Shown here piece after piece: positions 36,339-44,626 of a stretch of DNA of 64,000 nucleotides (position 1 is the stretch's first letter; every line of letters starts with the position of its first letter). The stretch is from an uncultured Burkholderiales bacterium (lineage in GTDB: Bacteria; Pseudomonadota; Gammaproteobacteria; Burkholderiales; Burkholderiaceae_C), in contig CAISMH010000011.1 of the NCBI GenBank assembly GCA_903886485.1, positions 310,001 to 374,000 on the forward strand, given 5' to 3'. The notes below the pieces were generated by a model. The model was not told the origin of the DNA. It saw only the letters and a program-made list of their open reading frames with translations, and did not search any database. The position numbers and the translations under genes are program-made.

Positions 36339-37145
36339 ATGCAACACCACGCCTGGCTGGCTTTAGAGACCAGCACCGACACCCTTTCCCTTGCCGTCTC
36401 ACGCGGGCCACACACTTGGGCACACACCAGCGCGGGCGGTGCGCTCACGTCCACCCAGATGATTCCCCAGACCTTGGCGCTCTTGAAAGAGGCTGGCTTG
36501 GCCTTGACCGATTTGCAGGCTGTGGTGTTTGGCCGAGGCCCCGGTGCCTTCACAGGCTTGCGCACGGCGTGCGCCGTCGCACAGGGCCTGGCTTTGGGTG
36601 CGGACTTGCCGGTGCTGCCAATTGACACCTTGTTGGCCGTGGCCGAGGAAGCGCGAACTGCCAGTGCCGCAGCGGGGTCAGCACCCGTGACGCGCGTGCT
36701 GGCTGTGATGGATGCACGCATGGAGCAGGTCTACGTGGCGGCCTACGAGTTCACGCCAACGCGCCCAGCCGCCTCTGACACGCGCGCCACCACCAGCCTG
36801 CAAGGCTCTTGGACTTGTGTCCAAGCCCCCGCGCTGCAAAGTCCGCCATCGTTGCATTGGCCCGCTGCGTGGTCGCACACCGCAAGCCCTGCTTTTGTAG
36901 CCGCAGGTAACGCTTGGTCGGTGTATGCAGGTCGTTGGCCTGCTGCGTTGTGCGCACCTCAAATCGCGGCGTTGCCCACCGCCGCAGCCTTGCTGCGCTT
37001 GGCGCCTGCGGCTTGGGCTGCCGGTGCTGCCGTCCCGCCCGAAGAGGCTTTGCCGCTTTACATCCGTGACAAAGTCGCGCAAACCACCGACGAGCGCATG
37101 CACATCAAGGCGCAGCAAGCCACTTCACCGACAATCCAAGGCTGA
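36339..37145 (+). CDS. tsaB: tRNA threonylcarbamoyladenosine biosynthesis protein TsaB
   Basis: A 268-residue ASKHA-fold protein, partner of TsaD and TsaE in t6A37 formation. It starts MQHHAWLALETSTDTLSLAV, the TsaB N-terminal strand, and carries VVFGRGPGAFTGLRTACAVAQGLA, the family signature, then VMDARMEQVYVAAYE. The frame is open upstream to 36261, but that part overlaps dacB antisense. rimI follows by 25 bases, the usual tsaB-rimI pairing. Confidence 0.92.
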   Translation: MQHHAWLALETSTDTLSLAVSRGPHTWAHTSAGGALTSTQMIPQTLALLKEAGLALTDLQAVVFGRGPGAFTGLRTACAVAQGLALGADLPVLPIDTLLAVAEEARTASAAAGSAPVTRVLAVMDARMEQVYVAAYEFTPTRPAASDTRATTSLQGSWTCVQAPALQSPPSLHWPAAWSHTASPAFVAAGNAWSVYAGRWPAALCAPQIAALPTAAALLRLAPAAWAAGAAVPPEEALPLYIRDKVAQTTDERMHIKAQQATSPTIQG

Positions 37146-37170
37146 CTTTTCCCTCATTTCCACGCACCCC

Positions 37171-37635
37171 ATGAACGCCGTTTTGAAACCCGAAGTACGC
37201 CTCGAGCCGCTGACCGAAGCGCTGCTCGACGATGTGCTGCGTGTTGAAAAAAGCGCCTACGCCCACCCATGGACACGCGGCAACTTTGCCGACTCGCTCA
37301 AGTCAGGCTATCAACTTCAGGCGCTGATGGCCGGCGACACCTTGCTGGGCTATTGGGTGGCCATGGAGGGCGTGGAAGAAGTGCATTTGCTCAACATCAC
37401 AGTGGCACCTGCGTTTCAAGGCCAAGGCTTGGGTGTACTGATGCTCGATGCCTTGGCCGTGTGGGCGCGCAGCCGCCACGCCCAGTGGCTGTGGCTTGAA
37501 GTGCGCGTGAGCAACACGCGCGCCATGCAGGTGTACGAGCGCTATGGTTACGCCCGCGTTGGCGAGCGCAAAAACTATTACCCCGCCGCCCAAGGCCAAC
37601 GCGAACACGCGGTGGTCATGTCGCTCAAGCTGTAA
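37171..37635 (+). CDS. rimI: Ribosomal protein S18-alanine N-acetyltransferase
   Basis: A 154-residue GNAT acetyltransferase. It has the substrate-side VEKSAYAHPWTRGNFADSLK, the acetyl-CoA loop VAPAFQGQGLGVLMLDALA (Q/RxxGxG/A) and LEVRVSNTRAMQVYERYGYA, then VGERKNYYPA. The RimI signature SAYAHPW and position after tsaB support the name. The frame is open upstream through the tsaB end; the ATG at 37171 gives the family start. The udg gene follows after 11 bases. Confidence 0.93.
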   Translation: MNAVLKPEVRLEPLTEALLDDVLRVEKSAYAHPWTRGNFADSLKSGYQLQALMAGDTLLGYWVAMEGVEEVHLLNITVAPAFQGQGLGVLMLDALAVWARSRHAQWLWLEVRVSNTRAMQVYERYGYARVGERKNYYPAAQGQREHAVVMSLKL

Positions 37636-37646
37636 GCTCCGTACCC

Positions 37647-38474
37647 ATGACAGACACCTTGCACCTCGACAAACGCCAACGCGCCATGCTGGCCGAAATG
37701 GGTGTGCACGTGTGGTCGCCCATGTCCGAAGCCGCCGTCATGGGTGCGCCGGTCGATGGGGTGATGCAAGTCCACGCAGAACAAGCGCGCGCCGTGCCCG
37801 CCGCCCCACCCGCAGTCCAAGCGCCCATCCTGATGCAGCGCTCCGAAGGTGTCGACCAAATGGATTGGTCCGCGCTGCACACCACGGTGTCCGCCTGCCA
37901 AGCTTGCGCGCTCTGTGGTTCTCGCAAAAACACAGTGTTCGGTGTGGGCGCACCTGCGCACGCCGACCAAGCCCCGCGCGTCGATTGGCTCATCGTGGGC
38001 GAAGCGCCGGGTGAAAACGAAGACCTGCAAGGCGAACCCTTTGTCGGTCAAGCGGGCAAACTGCTCGACAACATGCTGGGCGCCATGAAGCTCTCGCGCA
38101 CGGGCGAACGCACGGGCGAGGGCGGCGGCGCCTACATCACCAACGTGCTCAAATGCCGCCCGCCCGGCAACCGCAATCCCAAGCCCGAAGAAGTCGCGCA
38201 ATGTCTGCCCTACCTCGAGCGTCAGGTGGCCTTGCTCAAGCCCAAAATGATTTTGGCCATGGGTCGCTTTGCCGTGCAAGCGCTGCTGCACGACACCGTG
38301 CCCGATGTGGACACCACGCCTTTGGGCAAGCTGCGTGGTCGCGTCTACCAATACCAAAACCTGCCCGTGGTGGTCACCTACCACCCCGCCTATGTGCTGC
38401 GCAATTTGCCGGAGAAGGCCAAGGTGTGGGCGGACTTGTGCTTGGCCATGGCGCATATTCAAGGCGCTGAATAG
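37647..38474 (+). CDS. Family 4 uracil-DNA glycosylase (Fe-S)
   Basis: A 275-residue DNA-repair enzyme that excises uracil. After about 75 variable residues come the iron-sulfur cysteines CQACALC, then motif A GEAPGENEDLQGEPFVGQAG, NVLKCRPPGNRNPKPEE (third Cys), AQCLPYL (fourth Cys) and the C-terminal motif TYHPAYVLRN. This set is type 4. The N-terminal extension with an Ala/Pro-rich linker is longer than in thermophile enzymes and resembles the phage-polymerase-related fusions of betaproteobacteria. It lies in the tsaB-rimI-udg group. Confidence 0.9.
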   Translation: MTDTLHLDKRQRAMLAEMGVHVWSPMSEAAVMGAPVDGVMQVHAEQARAVPAAPPAVQAPILMQRSEGVDQMDWSALHTTVSACQACALCGSRKNTVFGVGAPAHADQAPRVDWLIVGEAPGENEDLQGEPFVGQAGKLLDNMLGAMKLSRTGERTGEGGGAYITNVLKCRPPGNRNPKPEEVAQCLPYLERQVALLKPKMILAMGRFAVQALLHDTVPDVDTTPLGKLRGRVYQYQNLPVVVTYHPAYVLRNLPEKAKVWADLCLAMAHIQGAE

Positions 38475-38534
38475 CCGCGTCTCTCAGGCTTGGGCCATGC
38501 CGTGCAAGTCTGCGAAGCCTTCTAAAATCTCGCC

Positions 38535-39374
38535 ATGACCTTCCTTGATATGTTGAGCGCCGCTGAGCGCCAAAACGCTTCCATGCTGTGCGTGGGCCTT
38601 GATCCAGAACCCACCAAATTCCCAGACCGCATCAAGGGGGACTCCAACAAGATTTACGACTTTTGCGCGGCCATCGTCGATGCCACCGCCGACTTGGTCA
38701 ACAGCTTCAAACCCCAGATTGCCTACTTCGCCGCGCACCGTGCCGAGGGCCAGTTGGAGCGCTTGATGGAGCACATGCGCCGCGTCGCCCCTCATGTGCC
38801 CATCATCTTGGATGCCAAGCGTGGCGACATTGGCAGCACTGCCGAGCAATACGCCATCGAGGCGTTCGAGCGCTACGGTGCTGATGCCGTCACCCTCTCG
38901 CCCTTCATGGGTTGGGACTCGGTGGCCCCGTATTTGAAGTACCACGGCAAGGGTGCTTTTTTGTTGTGCCGCACCTCCAACCCCGGTGGCGACGACTTGC
39001 AAAACCAACGCCTCGCCTCTGTCGAAGGCCAGCCTTTGATGTACGAGCATGTCGCCAAGTTGGCCCAAGGCCCATGGAACCTCAATGGTCAACTCGGCTT
39101 GGTGGTGGGTGCAACCTACCCCAAGGAAATTGAGCGTGTGCGTGAACTCGCACCCACCTTGCCTTTGCTCATTCCGGGCGTGGGCGCCCAAGGCGGTGAT
39201 GCGGTGGCCACAGTCAAAGCCGGCTTGCGCGTGACCAACGGGCAGACCACAGGGCCCATCATCGTCAACTCGTCACGTGCGATTTTGTATGCGTCCAAGG
39301 AGGACGACTTTGCACAAGCCGCACGCCGCGTCGCTCTGCAAACACGCGACGTGCTTCACGCGGCGCGGGGTTAA
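38535..39374 (+). CDS. pyrF: Orotidine 5'-phosphate decarboxylase (type 2)
   Basis: A 279-residue pyrimidine-biosynthesis enzyme converting OMP to UMP. It matches the type 2 subfamily: [35 protein letters not shown], catalytic [48 protein letters not shown] and [13 protein letters not shown] -10-like TAAAAT at 38523-38528 sits only six bases before the ATG, which would give a leaderless message; no good -35 is seen. It converges with the GntR gene. Confidence 0.96.
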   Translation: MTFLDMLSAAERQNASMLCVGLDPEPTKFPDRIKGDSNKIYDFCAAIVDATADLVNSFKPQIAYFAAHRAEGQLERLMEHMRRVAPHVPIILDAKRGDIGSTAEQYAIEAFERYGADAVTLSPFMGWDSVAPYLKYHGKGAFLLCRTSNPGGDDLQNQRLASVEGQPLMYEHVAKLAQGPWNLNGQLGLVVGATYPKEIERVRELAPTLPLLIPGVGAQGGDAVATVKAGLRVTNGQTTGPIIVNSSRAILYASKEDDFAQAARRVALQTRDVLHAARG

Positions 39375-39390
39375 CGCAGCCCTTTGCGCA

Positions 39391-40053
39391 TTAGCCTGCT
39401 AGTAAATCACGCGGCAGGCTGATGATGAAGTCATTCAGAGTTTTAGAGTCGCGACCGGGGCGCATGTGCGCCGTCATGCACGCAAACGCGGCATTGACAT
39501 CGCGCTTTTCCAAAGCGTTGACTATTTTTTCATGCTGCTCGTAAGACGACTTGATCCGCCCTAGCGCGCCAAACGCATGGCGTCGATACGCCCCTGTGCG
39601 CGAGCGAATGCGCAGCACCTCTTGACGCAAGAAGGAGTTGCGCGCCCCCTCGTAAATGATTTCGTGAAACTGAAGGTTGGCCTCCTGCCAGCCGTCGATG
39701 TCTTCTTTGTTGGCCAGTTTTTGGCTGCCACGGTGTTGCTTCACCAAGGCTTTGATTTCATCGTTGGTCATGCGCTCGCAGGCCAGTCGCACAGCGACAC
39801 CTTCTAACTCGGCCAACAACTCCCACAGCGACAGCAGTTGCTGCAAGTTCATTTTCGAGACGATGTGCCCGCCGCGTGGCGAGCTGCTCAAAATGCCTTG
39901 CGCTTGCAATTGCAGCAAGGCCTCACGCACAGGCGTGCGTGACACCTTGTGCTGCGTGGCCAAGGCCACATCGTCGATGGCGTCGCCAGGCAACAACTCG
40001 CCCGATGCAATGGCAGATTCGATGCGAAGACGGATTTGGTCGCTGATTTTCAT
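39391..40053 (-). CDS. GntR family regulator, FCD (FadR-type) domain
   Basis: A 220-residue regulator. The N-terminal winged helix (about 5-70) contains IRLRIESAIASGELLPGDAI, DDVALATQHKVSRTPVREAL and LLQLQAQGILSSSPRGGHIV. The C-terminal helical FCD domain includes ELLAELEGVAVRLACERM, FHEIIYEGARNSFLRQEV and HEKIVNALEKRDVNAAFACM, with the metal/ligand His positions. Such proteins usually repress a neighbouring catabolic operon until they bind its organic-acid substrate. It is divergent from the twelve-gene operon starting at 40154, and three palindromes fill the gap. Confidence 0.9.
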   Translation of the reverse strand: MKISDQIRLRIESAIASGELLPGDAIDDVALATQHKVSRTPVREALLQLQAQGILSSSPRGGHIVSKMNLQQLLSLWELLAELEGVAVRLACERMTNDEIKALVKQHRGSQKLANKEDIDGWQEANLQFHEIIYEGARNSFLRQEVLRIRSRTGAYRRHAFGALGRIKSSYEQHEKIVNALEKRDVNAAFACMTAHMRPGRDSKTLNDFIISLPRDLLAG

Positions 40054-40073
40054 AAAAGTGCTCTAGGTGGAAA

Positions 40074-40123
40074 CGATATTTTAAATATCGACCATAAATA
40101 TATTTATTGAGGTATAAATATAC
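40074..40123. promoter_or_regulatory. Three A/T-rich palindromes between gntR and the catabolic operon
   Basis: Within the 100-base divergent gap are CGATATTT-T-AAATATCG (40074-40090, perfect arms), ATAAATA-TATTTAT (40094-40107, perfect) and GTATA-AA-TATAC (40112-40123, perfect). FCD-type GntR regulators bind short palindromes of this size and often more than one. The symmetry is direct; which site is the operator is not known. Confidence 0.6.
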
Positions 40124-40153
40124 ACATAGAAATCATCTGAATACGATTCATCC

Positions 40154-40360
40154 ATGTCGACCCCTGCTCCGTGCGCGCAAGACTTCATCGAATTGGCCAA
40201 GCAAAGCTTTGCCGAGAAGGGCTTTGTGCCATCGCCAGCCCTGCTGCAAAGCACCGCAAAAGCCTTGGCACGCTTGGGGGTTGAAGTCGTCTCGTCGCCC
40301 GTCGCGCAGACCTTGAGCCTCAGCCATGAAGACATGCTGCGAAGGTGCGCGCATGCATGA
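40154..40360 (+). CDS. Small AtzG/GatC-like protein preceding the amidase
   Basis: A 68-residue ORF beginning MSTPAPCAQDFIELAKQSFA. It is predicted to be two helices (FIELAKQSFAEKGF and PALLQSTAKALARLGVEVV) followed by TLSLSHEDMLRRC. It ends by overlapping the amidase start by eight bases. Size, helix-helix-strap plan and coupling to an amidase recall AtzG and GatC, small subunits that wrap around AtzE or GatA. Sequence identity to those is not evident to me, so this is an analogy. No Shine-Dalgarno sequence is clear. It would be the first gene of the operon. Confidence 0.55.
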   Translation: MSTPAPCAQDFIELAKQSFAEKGFVPSPALLQSTAKALARLGVEVVSSPVAQTLSLSHEDMLRRCAHA

Positions 40361-41633
40361 GCTGCCCGCCCGCATGACGCAATTGCAAGCGCACATCCGC
40401 GCGGGGCAAATCACCGCCCAGCAGGCCTTGTCGGCGCAAGTGGCGCGGGGCCAAGCCTTGCGTCAGCACCACGCCTGTGTGGTGGATGAGCTTTCCATTT
40501 CGTCCCCTGCGCCTGGGCCATTGACGGGCATCGCCTTGGCGCACAAAGACATTTTTAATTTGCCAGACCGCCAGCCTGGATGTGGTGTGCAGCATGGTCA
40601 CGTGCAAGTCGGCGTGCAAGCCGCCGCCGCCACGCAAGCCCTGACAGACGCAGGCGCTGCGCAATGGGCCACCTTGGTGATGGCGCCCCATGCCTGTGGT
40701 GCCACCGCACAAAACCCACACTTTGCGCGGTGCGTGAATCCTTTGGATGCGAAGGCCGCTGTGGGCGGCTCCTCCAGTGGTTCGGCGGTTGCCGTCGCTT
40801 CAGGCATGACGTATGCCGCGCTTGGCACAGACACGGCAGGCTCGGTGCGCATCCCTGCTGCGACGTGTGGCTTGATCGGTCTTAAGACCACGCAGGGCGC
40901 GGTGAGCGCCCAAGGGTGCGCGCCTTTGGCGCCCGCGCTGGACACTGTCGGTGTCTTGAGCCGTTACGCGCAAGATGCGCGTGAAATCTGGCAAGTCTTG
41001 CGTCCGCAGGCCTTGCGTCAACCCAACACGGTTGCTGGGCCATGCCAGTTGTGGCTGCCCGATGAAGGGGTGGACAGCCAAGTCATTCAAGCCATGCGGG
41101 ACTGGGTTGCACAACTGCCGGTGCATGTGACGCACATCGACCTGCGTGATGCGTTTGAGCGACTCAGTCGCCATGCACAACGTGTCTTGCTTTTCGAAAC
41201 AGCGCAGACCCACCGCGACGCCTTGCTGACGGATCAGGCAGAGCCTGCGGTGCGCGCCATTGGCCTGACGGGCTTAGGCATGCCTCAGGCTTGGTACCAA
41301 GAATCCTTGACGCAGCGTGCCACGGACTTGGCGCAGTTTGTGGATCGCCATTTTCAAGACGCCGAGTTTTTGATCTTGCCGGCGTTGGGTCGTGTCTTGC
41401 CCGATTGGCAAACGGTGGAGGTCGGCCAGCCCACGTTTGACCGTACCCAATTGGCGGCCATGCATGCCTTCATGGGCTTTGTGAACTATTTGGGATTGCC
41501 CGCTTTGAATTTGCCGATTGCACGAGACACACAAGATCGCCCGATTTGTGTGCAGGTACTCGCGCGGCCTTTTGCAGAACATCGCTTGCTGGACTTTGCC
41601 GAGCAAGCGGAAACAATTTTTCGGATCTTTTAA
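40353..41633 (+). CDS. Amidase (amidase signature family)
   Basis: A 426-residue amidase starting MHELPARMTQLQAHIRAG. The Ser-cisSer-Lys triad is complete: Lys in GIALAHKDIF, the Gly/Ser-rich loop VGGSSSGSAVAVASG, and the nucleophile Ser in LGTDTAGSVRIPAATCG. It hydrolyses a small amide (half-amide, carbamoyl or similar) to acid plus ammonia in the cytoplasm. The C-terminal LNLPIARDTQDRPICVQVLA is typical of GatA/AtzE relatives. Overlap with the 68-residue protein suggests a two-subunit enzyme. The CoA-transferase follows after two bases. The substrate is unknown. Confidence 0.88.
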   Translation: MHELPARMTQLQAHIRAGQITAQQALSAQVARGQALRQHHACVVDELSISSPAPGPLTGIALAHKDIFNLPDRQPGCGVQHGHVQVGVQAAAATQALTDAGAAQWATLVMAPHACGATAQNPHFARCVNPLDAKAAVGGSSSGSAVAVASGMTYAALGTDTAGSVRIPAATCGLIGLKTTQGAVSAQGCAPLAPALDTVGVLSRYAQDAREIWQVLRPQALRQPNTVAGPCQLWLPDEGVDSQVIQAMRDWVAQLPVHVTHIDLRDAFERLSRHAQRVLLFETAQTHRDALLTDQAEPAVRAIGLTGLGMPQAWYQESLTQRATDLAQFVDRHFQDAEFLILPALGRVLPDWQTVEVGQPTFDRTQLAAMHAFMGFVNYLGLPALNLPIARDTQDRPICVQVLARPFAEHRLLDFAEQAETIFRIF

Positions 41634-41635
41634 AT

Positions 41636-42832
41636 ATGCCCAAAATACAAGCCTCCAGCGCACTCGCGCGTTTCAAAGTGATCGACTTGTCGCGCGTGCG
41701 TGCGGGCCCCAATTGCGTGCGCATCTTGACCGACTTTGGTGCGGATGTGATCCGCGTGGAGCCACCTGCGGGCGTCGATCCGAACGAAGCCATGTTCGCC
41801 GCCAACCGCAAAGGCGGTGATTTTCAAAACATCAACCGCAACAAGCGGTCGATGACGCTCAACCTCAAAAAGCCCGGGGCCATGGAGGTGCTGATGCGCT
41901 TGGTGGCTGAGGCCGATGTGGTGGTGGAGAACTGGCGTCCCGATGTCAAAACCAGACTCGGGCTTGACTACGAATCTTTAGCCAAAGTCAACCCGCGCAT
42001 CATCTTGGCCAGCATTTCAGGATTTGGTCAGGACGGCCCCTACGCTTGGCGCCCCGGCTTTGACCAAATCATTCAAGGCATGGGTGGCTTGATGAGTGTC
42101 ACGGGCGAGGCCGAACACGGCCCTGTGCGCGCTGGTTTGGCCGTTGCCGATTTGAGCGCCGGCTTGTACTGTGCGCTGGGAATTTTGGTTGCTCTGTTGG
42201 AGCGTGAAGTCTCAGGCAAAGGCCAGTGGGTGCACAGCTCTTTGCTGCACTCACAAATTGCCATGATGGATTTCCAGATGGCGCGTTACCTCAACGACAA
42301 CGACGTGCCCGTGCAAGTGGGCAACAACCATCCCACCAGTTCACCCATGGGTTTGTTTGATGCCAAGGATGGGTGCTTCAATTTGGGCGCTTCGGGCGAG
42401 GGGAATTGGAAGCGCTTCTGTGACGCGCTGGACAAACCCGATTGGTATGCCGATCCTGAATTTCAAACCGAGCCCTTGCGCGTTCAACACCGTGCACGTT
42501 TGAACGCACAAATTGCCGTGGAATTCAAAAAGAACACGGTGAAACATTGGGTGGACTTGCTCAACCACGTGGGCGTTCCAGCGGGGCCGGTCTACACCGT
42601 GCCGCAAGTGTTTGAAGACGAGCAAGTGAAGCATTTGAAGGTCACTGAAAGCTTGATGACGAACTTTGGCAAAGAAATTGCGTACATCACTCAGCCGGTG
42701 GTTTTAGAGCGCACACCGTCCCAAGTTGTGGCGCCTGCACCTGGATGGGGCGAGCACACCGATGAAGTGTTGCGCGAAGCCGGTTACACGGAAGAAGAGA
42801 TTCAACAATTTCACACACAAGAGGTGGTTTGA
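41636..42832 (+). CDS. Family III (CaiB/BaiF) CoA-transferase homologue
   Basis: A 398-residue protein of the CaiB/BaiF fold, normally moving CoA between carboxylic acids. Motifs: LTDFGADVIRVEPPAG, NRNKRSMTLNLKKPGAM, VVENWRPDVKTRLGLDYE, ILASISGFGQDGPYA and HVGVPAGPVYTVPQVFED. Where most members have the acyl-accepting Asp (…SLLDSQ), this one has His205 in SSLLHSQIAMM (codon at 42248-42250). It may be a divergent transferase, a racemase-like enzyme or act by another mechanism. The ATG at 41636 lies two bases after the amidase stop. It should activate the acid released upstream. Confidence 0.85.
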   Translation: MPKIQASSALARFKVIDLSRVRAGPNCVRILTDFGADVIRVEPPAGVDPNEAMFAANRKGGDFQNINRNKRSMTLNLKKPGAMEVLMRLVAEADVVVENWRPDVKTRLGLDYESLAKVNPRIILASISGFGQDGPYAWRPGFDQIIQGMGGLMSVTGEAEHGPVRAGLAVADLSAGLYCALGILVALLEREVSGKGQWVHSSLLHSQIAMMDFQMARYLNDNDVPVQVGNNHPTSSPMGLFDAKDGCFNLGASGEGNWKRFCDALDKPDWYADPEFQTEPLRVQHRARLNAQIAVEFKKNTVKHWVDLLNHVGVPAGPVYTVPQVFEDEQVKHLKVTESLMTNFGKEIAYITQPVVLERTPSQVVAPAPGWGEHTDEVLREAGYTEEEIQQFHTQEVV

Positions 42833-42834
42833 TC

Positions 42835-43608
42835 ATGGGTTCCATACAACTCACCTACGACCAGCACGTGGCGATGGTCACCATCGACGATCCAGAGCGC
42901 TTCAACGCCATGAGTCTGTCGATGTGGATCGTGCTCGGTCGTGCGTTTGAAGAGATCGAGCAAAACCCCGATGTGCGCGTGGCGATATTGCGCGGCGCGG
43001 GCGAGCGCGCGTTTGTCTCGGGCGCCAACATCAGTGAGTTTGAAACCCTGCGCAGCTCCGAGGCATCCGTGGGGCACTACAACCACAGCGTGGCCCAAGC
43101 GCAAGATGCCATCACCCACTGTCGTGTCCCTGTGATTGCGGCCATCAGTGGCATTTGCTACGGCGGTGGTCTGGGCTTGGCGCTGAGTTGCGATTTGCGC
43201 TACGCCAGCCCCAGCGCCAAGTTCCGCATGCCCGCGGCACGTTTGGGCTTGGGCTATGGCTACCAAGGCATGAAAAGCATTGTGCAAAACCTCGGCCCCA
43301 CGGCTGCTGCCGAAGCGTTCTACACCGCCAAGGTCTACAACGCGACAGAGGCTGCACACATCGGCATGGTCAACTCGGTGCAAGACGATGTGTTCGCGCA
43401 TTGCACCGAGGTGGCTGCACAAATTGCGCAGAATGCGCCGCTCACCGTTCAAGCTGCCAAGCAAGCCATGCTGTGCATCGCCAGCGGTGACACCTCTCAA
43501 ATTGCACGCATCGATCAGGCCGTGGATGCGTGTTTCAAGAGCAGCGACTATGCCGAGGGCCGATTGGCTTTTGCACAGAAGCGGCCACCTCAGTTCACCG
43601 GCCATTGA
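42835..43608 (+). CDS. Crotonase-superfamily protein lacking both hydratase glutamates
   Basis: A 257-residue enoyl-CoA hydratase/isomerase-family protein. The oxyanion-hole segments are present (RGAGERAFVSGANISEFETL and ICYGGGLGLALSCDLRYA). The two catalytic Glu of enoyl-CoA hydratase are replaced: Gly114 in GGGLGLAL (usually GGGCELA) and Ala134 in MPAARLGLG (usually PE..LG). It binds CoA thioesters but is unlikely to hydrate simply; isomerase, hydrolase or C-C cleavage are possible. The ATG at 42835 is chosen over a TTG at 42829. It follows the CoA-transferase directly. Confidence 0.85.
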   Translation: MGSIQLTYDQHVAMVTIDDPERFNAMSLSMWIVLGRAFEEIEQNPDVRVAILRGAGERAFVSGANISEFETLRSSEASVGHYNHSVAQAQDAITHCRVPVIAAISGICYGGGLGLALSCDLRYASPSAKFRMPAARLGLGYGYQGMKSIVQNLGPTAAAEAFYTAKVYNATEAAHIGMVNSVQDDVFAHCTEVAAQIAQNAPLTVQAAKQAMLCIASGDTSQIARIDQAVDACFKSSDYAEGRLAFAQKRPPQFTGH

Positions 43609-43633
43609 ATCCACCAACCCCATGGAGATGAAG

Positions 43634-44611
43634 ATGAAATCTTTAAGAACCCTGCTCACGATTGCGCTGTCATTGGCAGCCACCGCGGCTTTGGCTGTGG
43701 GGCCTTCCCCCGCACCTATGAAGCAAAAAGAAGTCCTCAGTGTGGGCTTCGTCAAAGTGGGCCACCTCGCGCCCATGTTGATGCTGGAAGACGAGCTCAA
43801 GAAGCTCAACATCGAAGTCAAACGCGCTGAGTTTGTGCGTTACGCCGATGCACGCACGGCCTTGCTGTCGGGCTCGGTGGACGTCTCCGCCGTTGGCCCG
43901 GGCGACTTGGCCATCGTGGCCGCACAAGGCAGCAAGAACCTGATTGGTTTGACCGGCGTGGGCAGCTCCAACAAATTTTTGGTGGTGCGCAAAGGCGTGA
44001 AGATTGACGACTGGGCCGACATCAGCGGCAAGAAGATTGCCATTGCGCCCGGCTCGGCCGTGTGGTTCCAGTGGGCCATGACCTTGATTGAAAAGAACAT
44101 CCCCTACACCTCGTTCTCACCGGTCAACGTGCAAGGTGGCGGCACCGCGTTTGTGCAAGCCATGAAGCGCGGTGACATCGATGCCATGGTGTTGTGGGAG
44201 CCCTTTGAATCGCAAGCTGTGGCCGAAGGCGATGCGTACTTCGCCACCAAACTCGACTACAGCCAGTCCCGCTCTGTGGGCGCTGAGTTGGGCATGTTGG
44301 CCGCCTCTGGCGAAGCCATGAGCACCAAGAAAGAACTGGTGCGTCGCTTCTTGTGGGCTTACCTCAAAGTCGAAGAACAACTGGCCAAAAACAACGACCA
44401 GTTTGCTGACGCTTACGCCAAGTACACCGGCTTGCCTTTGAGCGTGACCAAAGAATCCGCCAAGATCATCAAGCTCGGCGGCGTGCTCAACAAAGAGCAA
44501 GTCGGTCGTTTGGCTGAGGCTGCGTTCAAACAAGGCATCGTGCAAAAAGACGTGACCAAAGAAGCGGCCGAGCTGTATGACGACAGCATGGCCAAAGAAA
44601 TCAAGAAGTAA
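43634..44611 (+). CDS. ABC transporter substrate-binding protein (SsuA/NMT1 family)
   Basis: A 325-residue periplasmic protein. The start MKSLRTLLTIALSLAATAAL gives a signal peptide and sits six bases after GGAG; two ATGs just upstream (43622, 43628) are alternatives. The mature part has VLSVGFVKVGHLAPMLMLED, LLSGSVDVSAVGPGDLAIVA, ISGKKIAIAPGSAVWFQW and GDIDAMVLWEPFESQA. This is the SsuA/TauA/ThiY/NMT1 fold, whose members bind sulfonates, taurine, pyrimidines or aromatic acids. The ligand is unknown; by context it imports the operon's substrate. Confidence 0.88.
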   Translation: MKSLRTLLTIALSLAATAALAVGPSPAPMKQKEVLSVGFVKVGHLAPMLMLEDELKKLNIEVKRAEFVRYADARTALLSGSVDVSAVGPGDLAIVAAQGSKNLIGLTGVGSSNKFLVVRKGVKIDDWADISGKKIAIAPGSAVWFQWAMTLIEKNIPYTSFSPVNVQGGGTAFVQAMKRGDIDAMVLWEPFESQAVAEGDAYFATKLDYSQSRSVGAELGMLAASGEAMSTKKELVRRFLWAYLKVEEQLAKNNDQFADAYAKYTGLPLSVTKESAKIIKLGGVLNKEQVGRLAEAAFKQGIVQKDVTKEAAELYDDSMAKEIKK

Positions 44612-44626
44612 GTGCAAGGACACACC

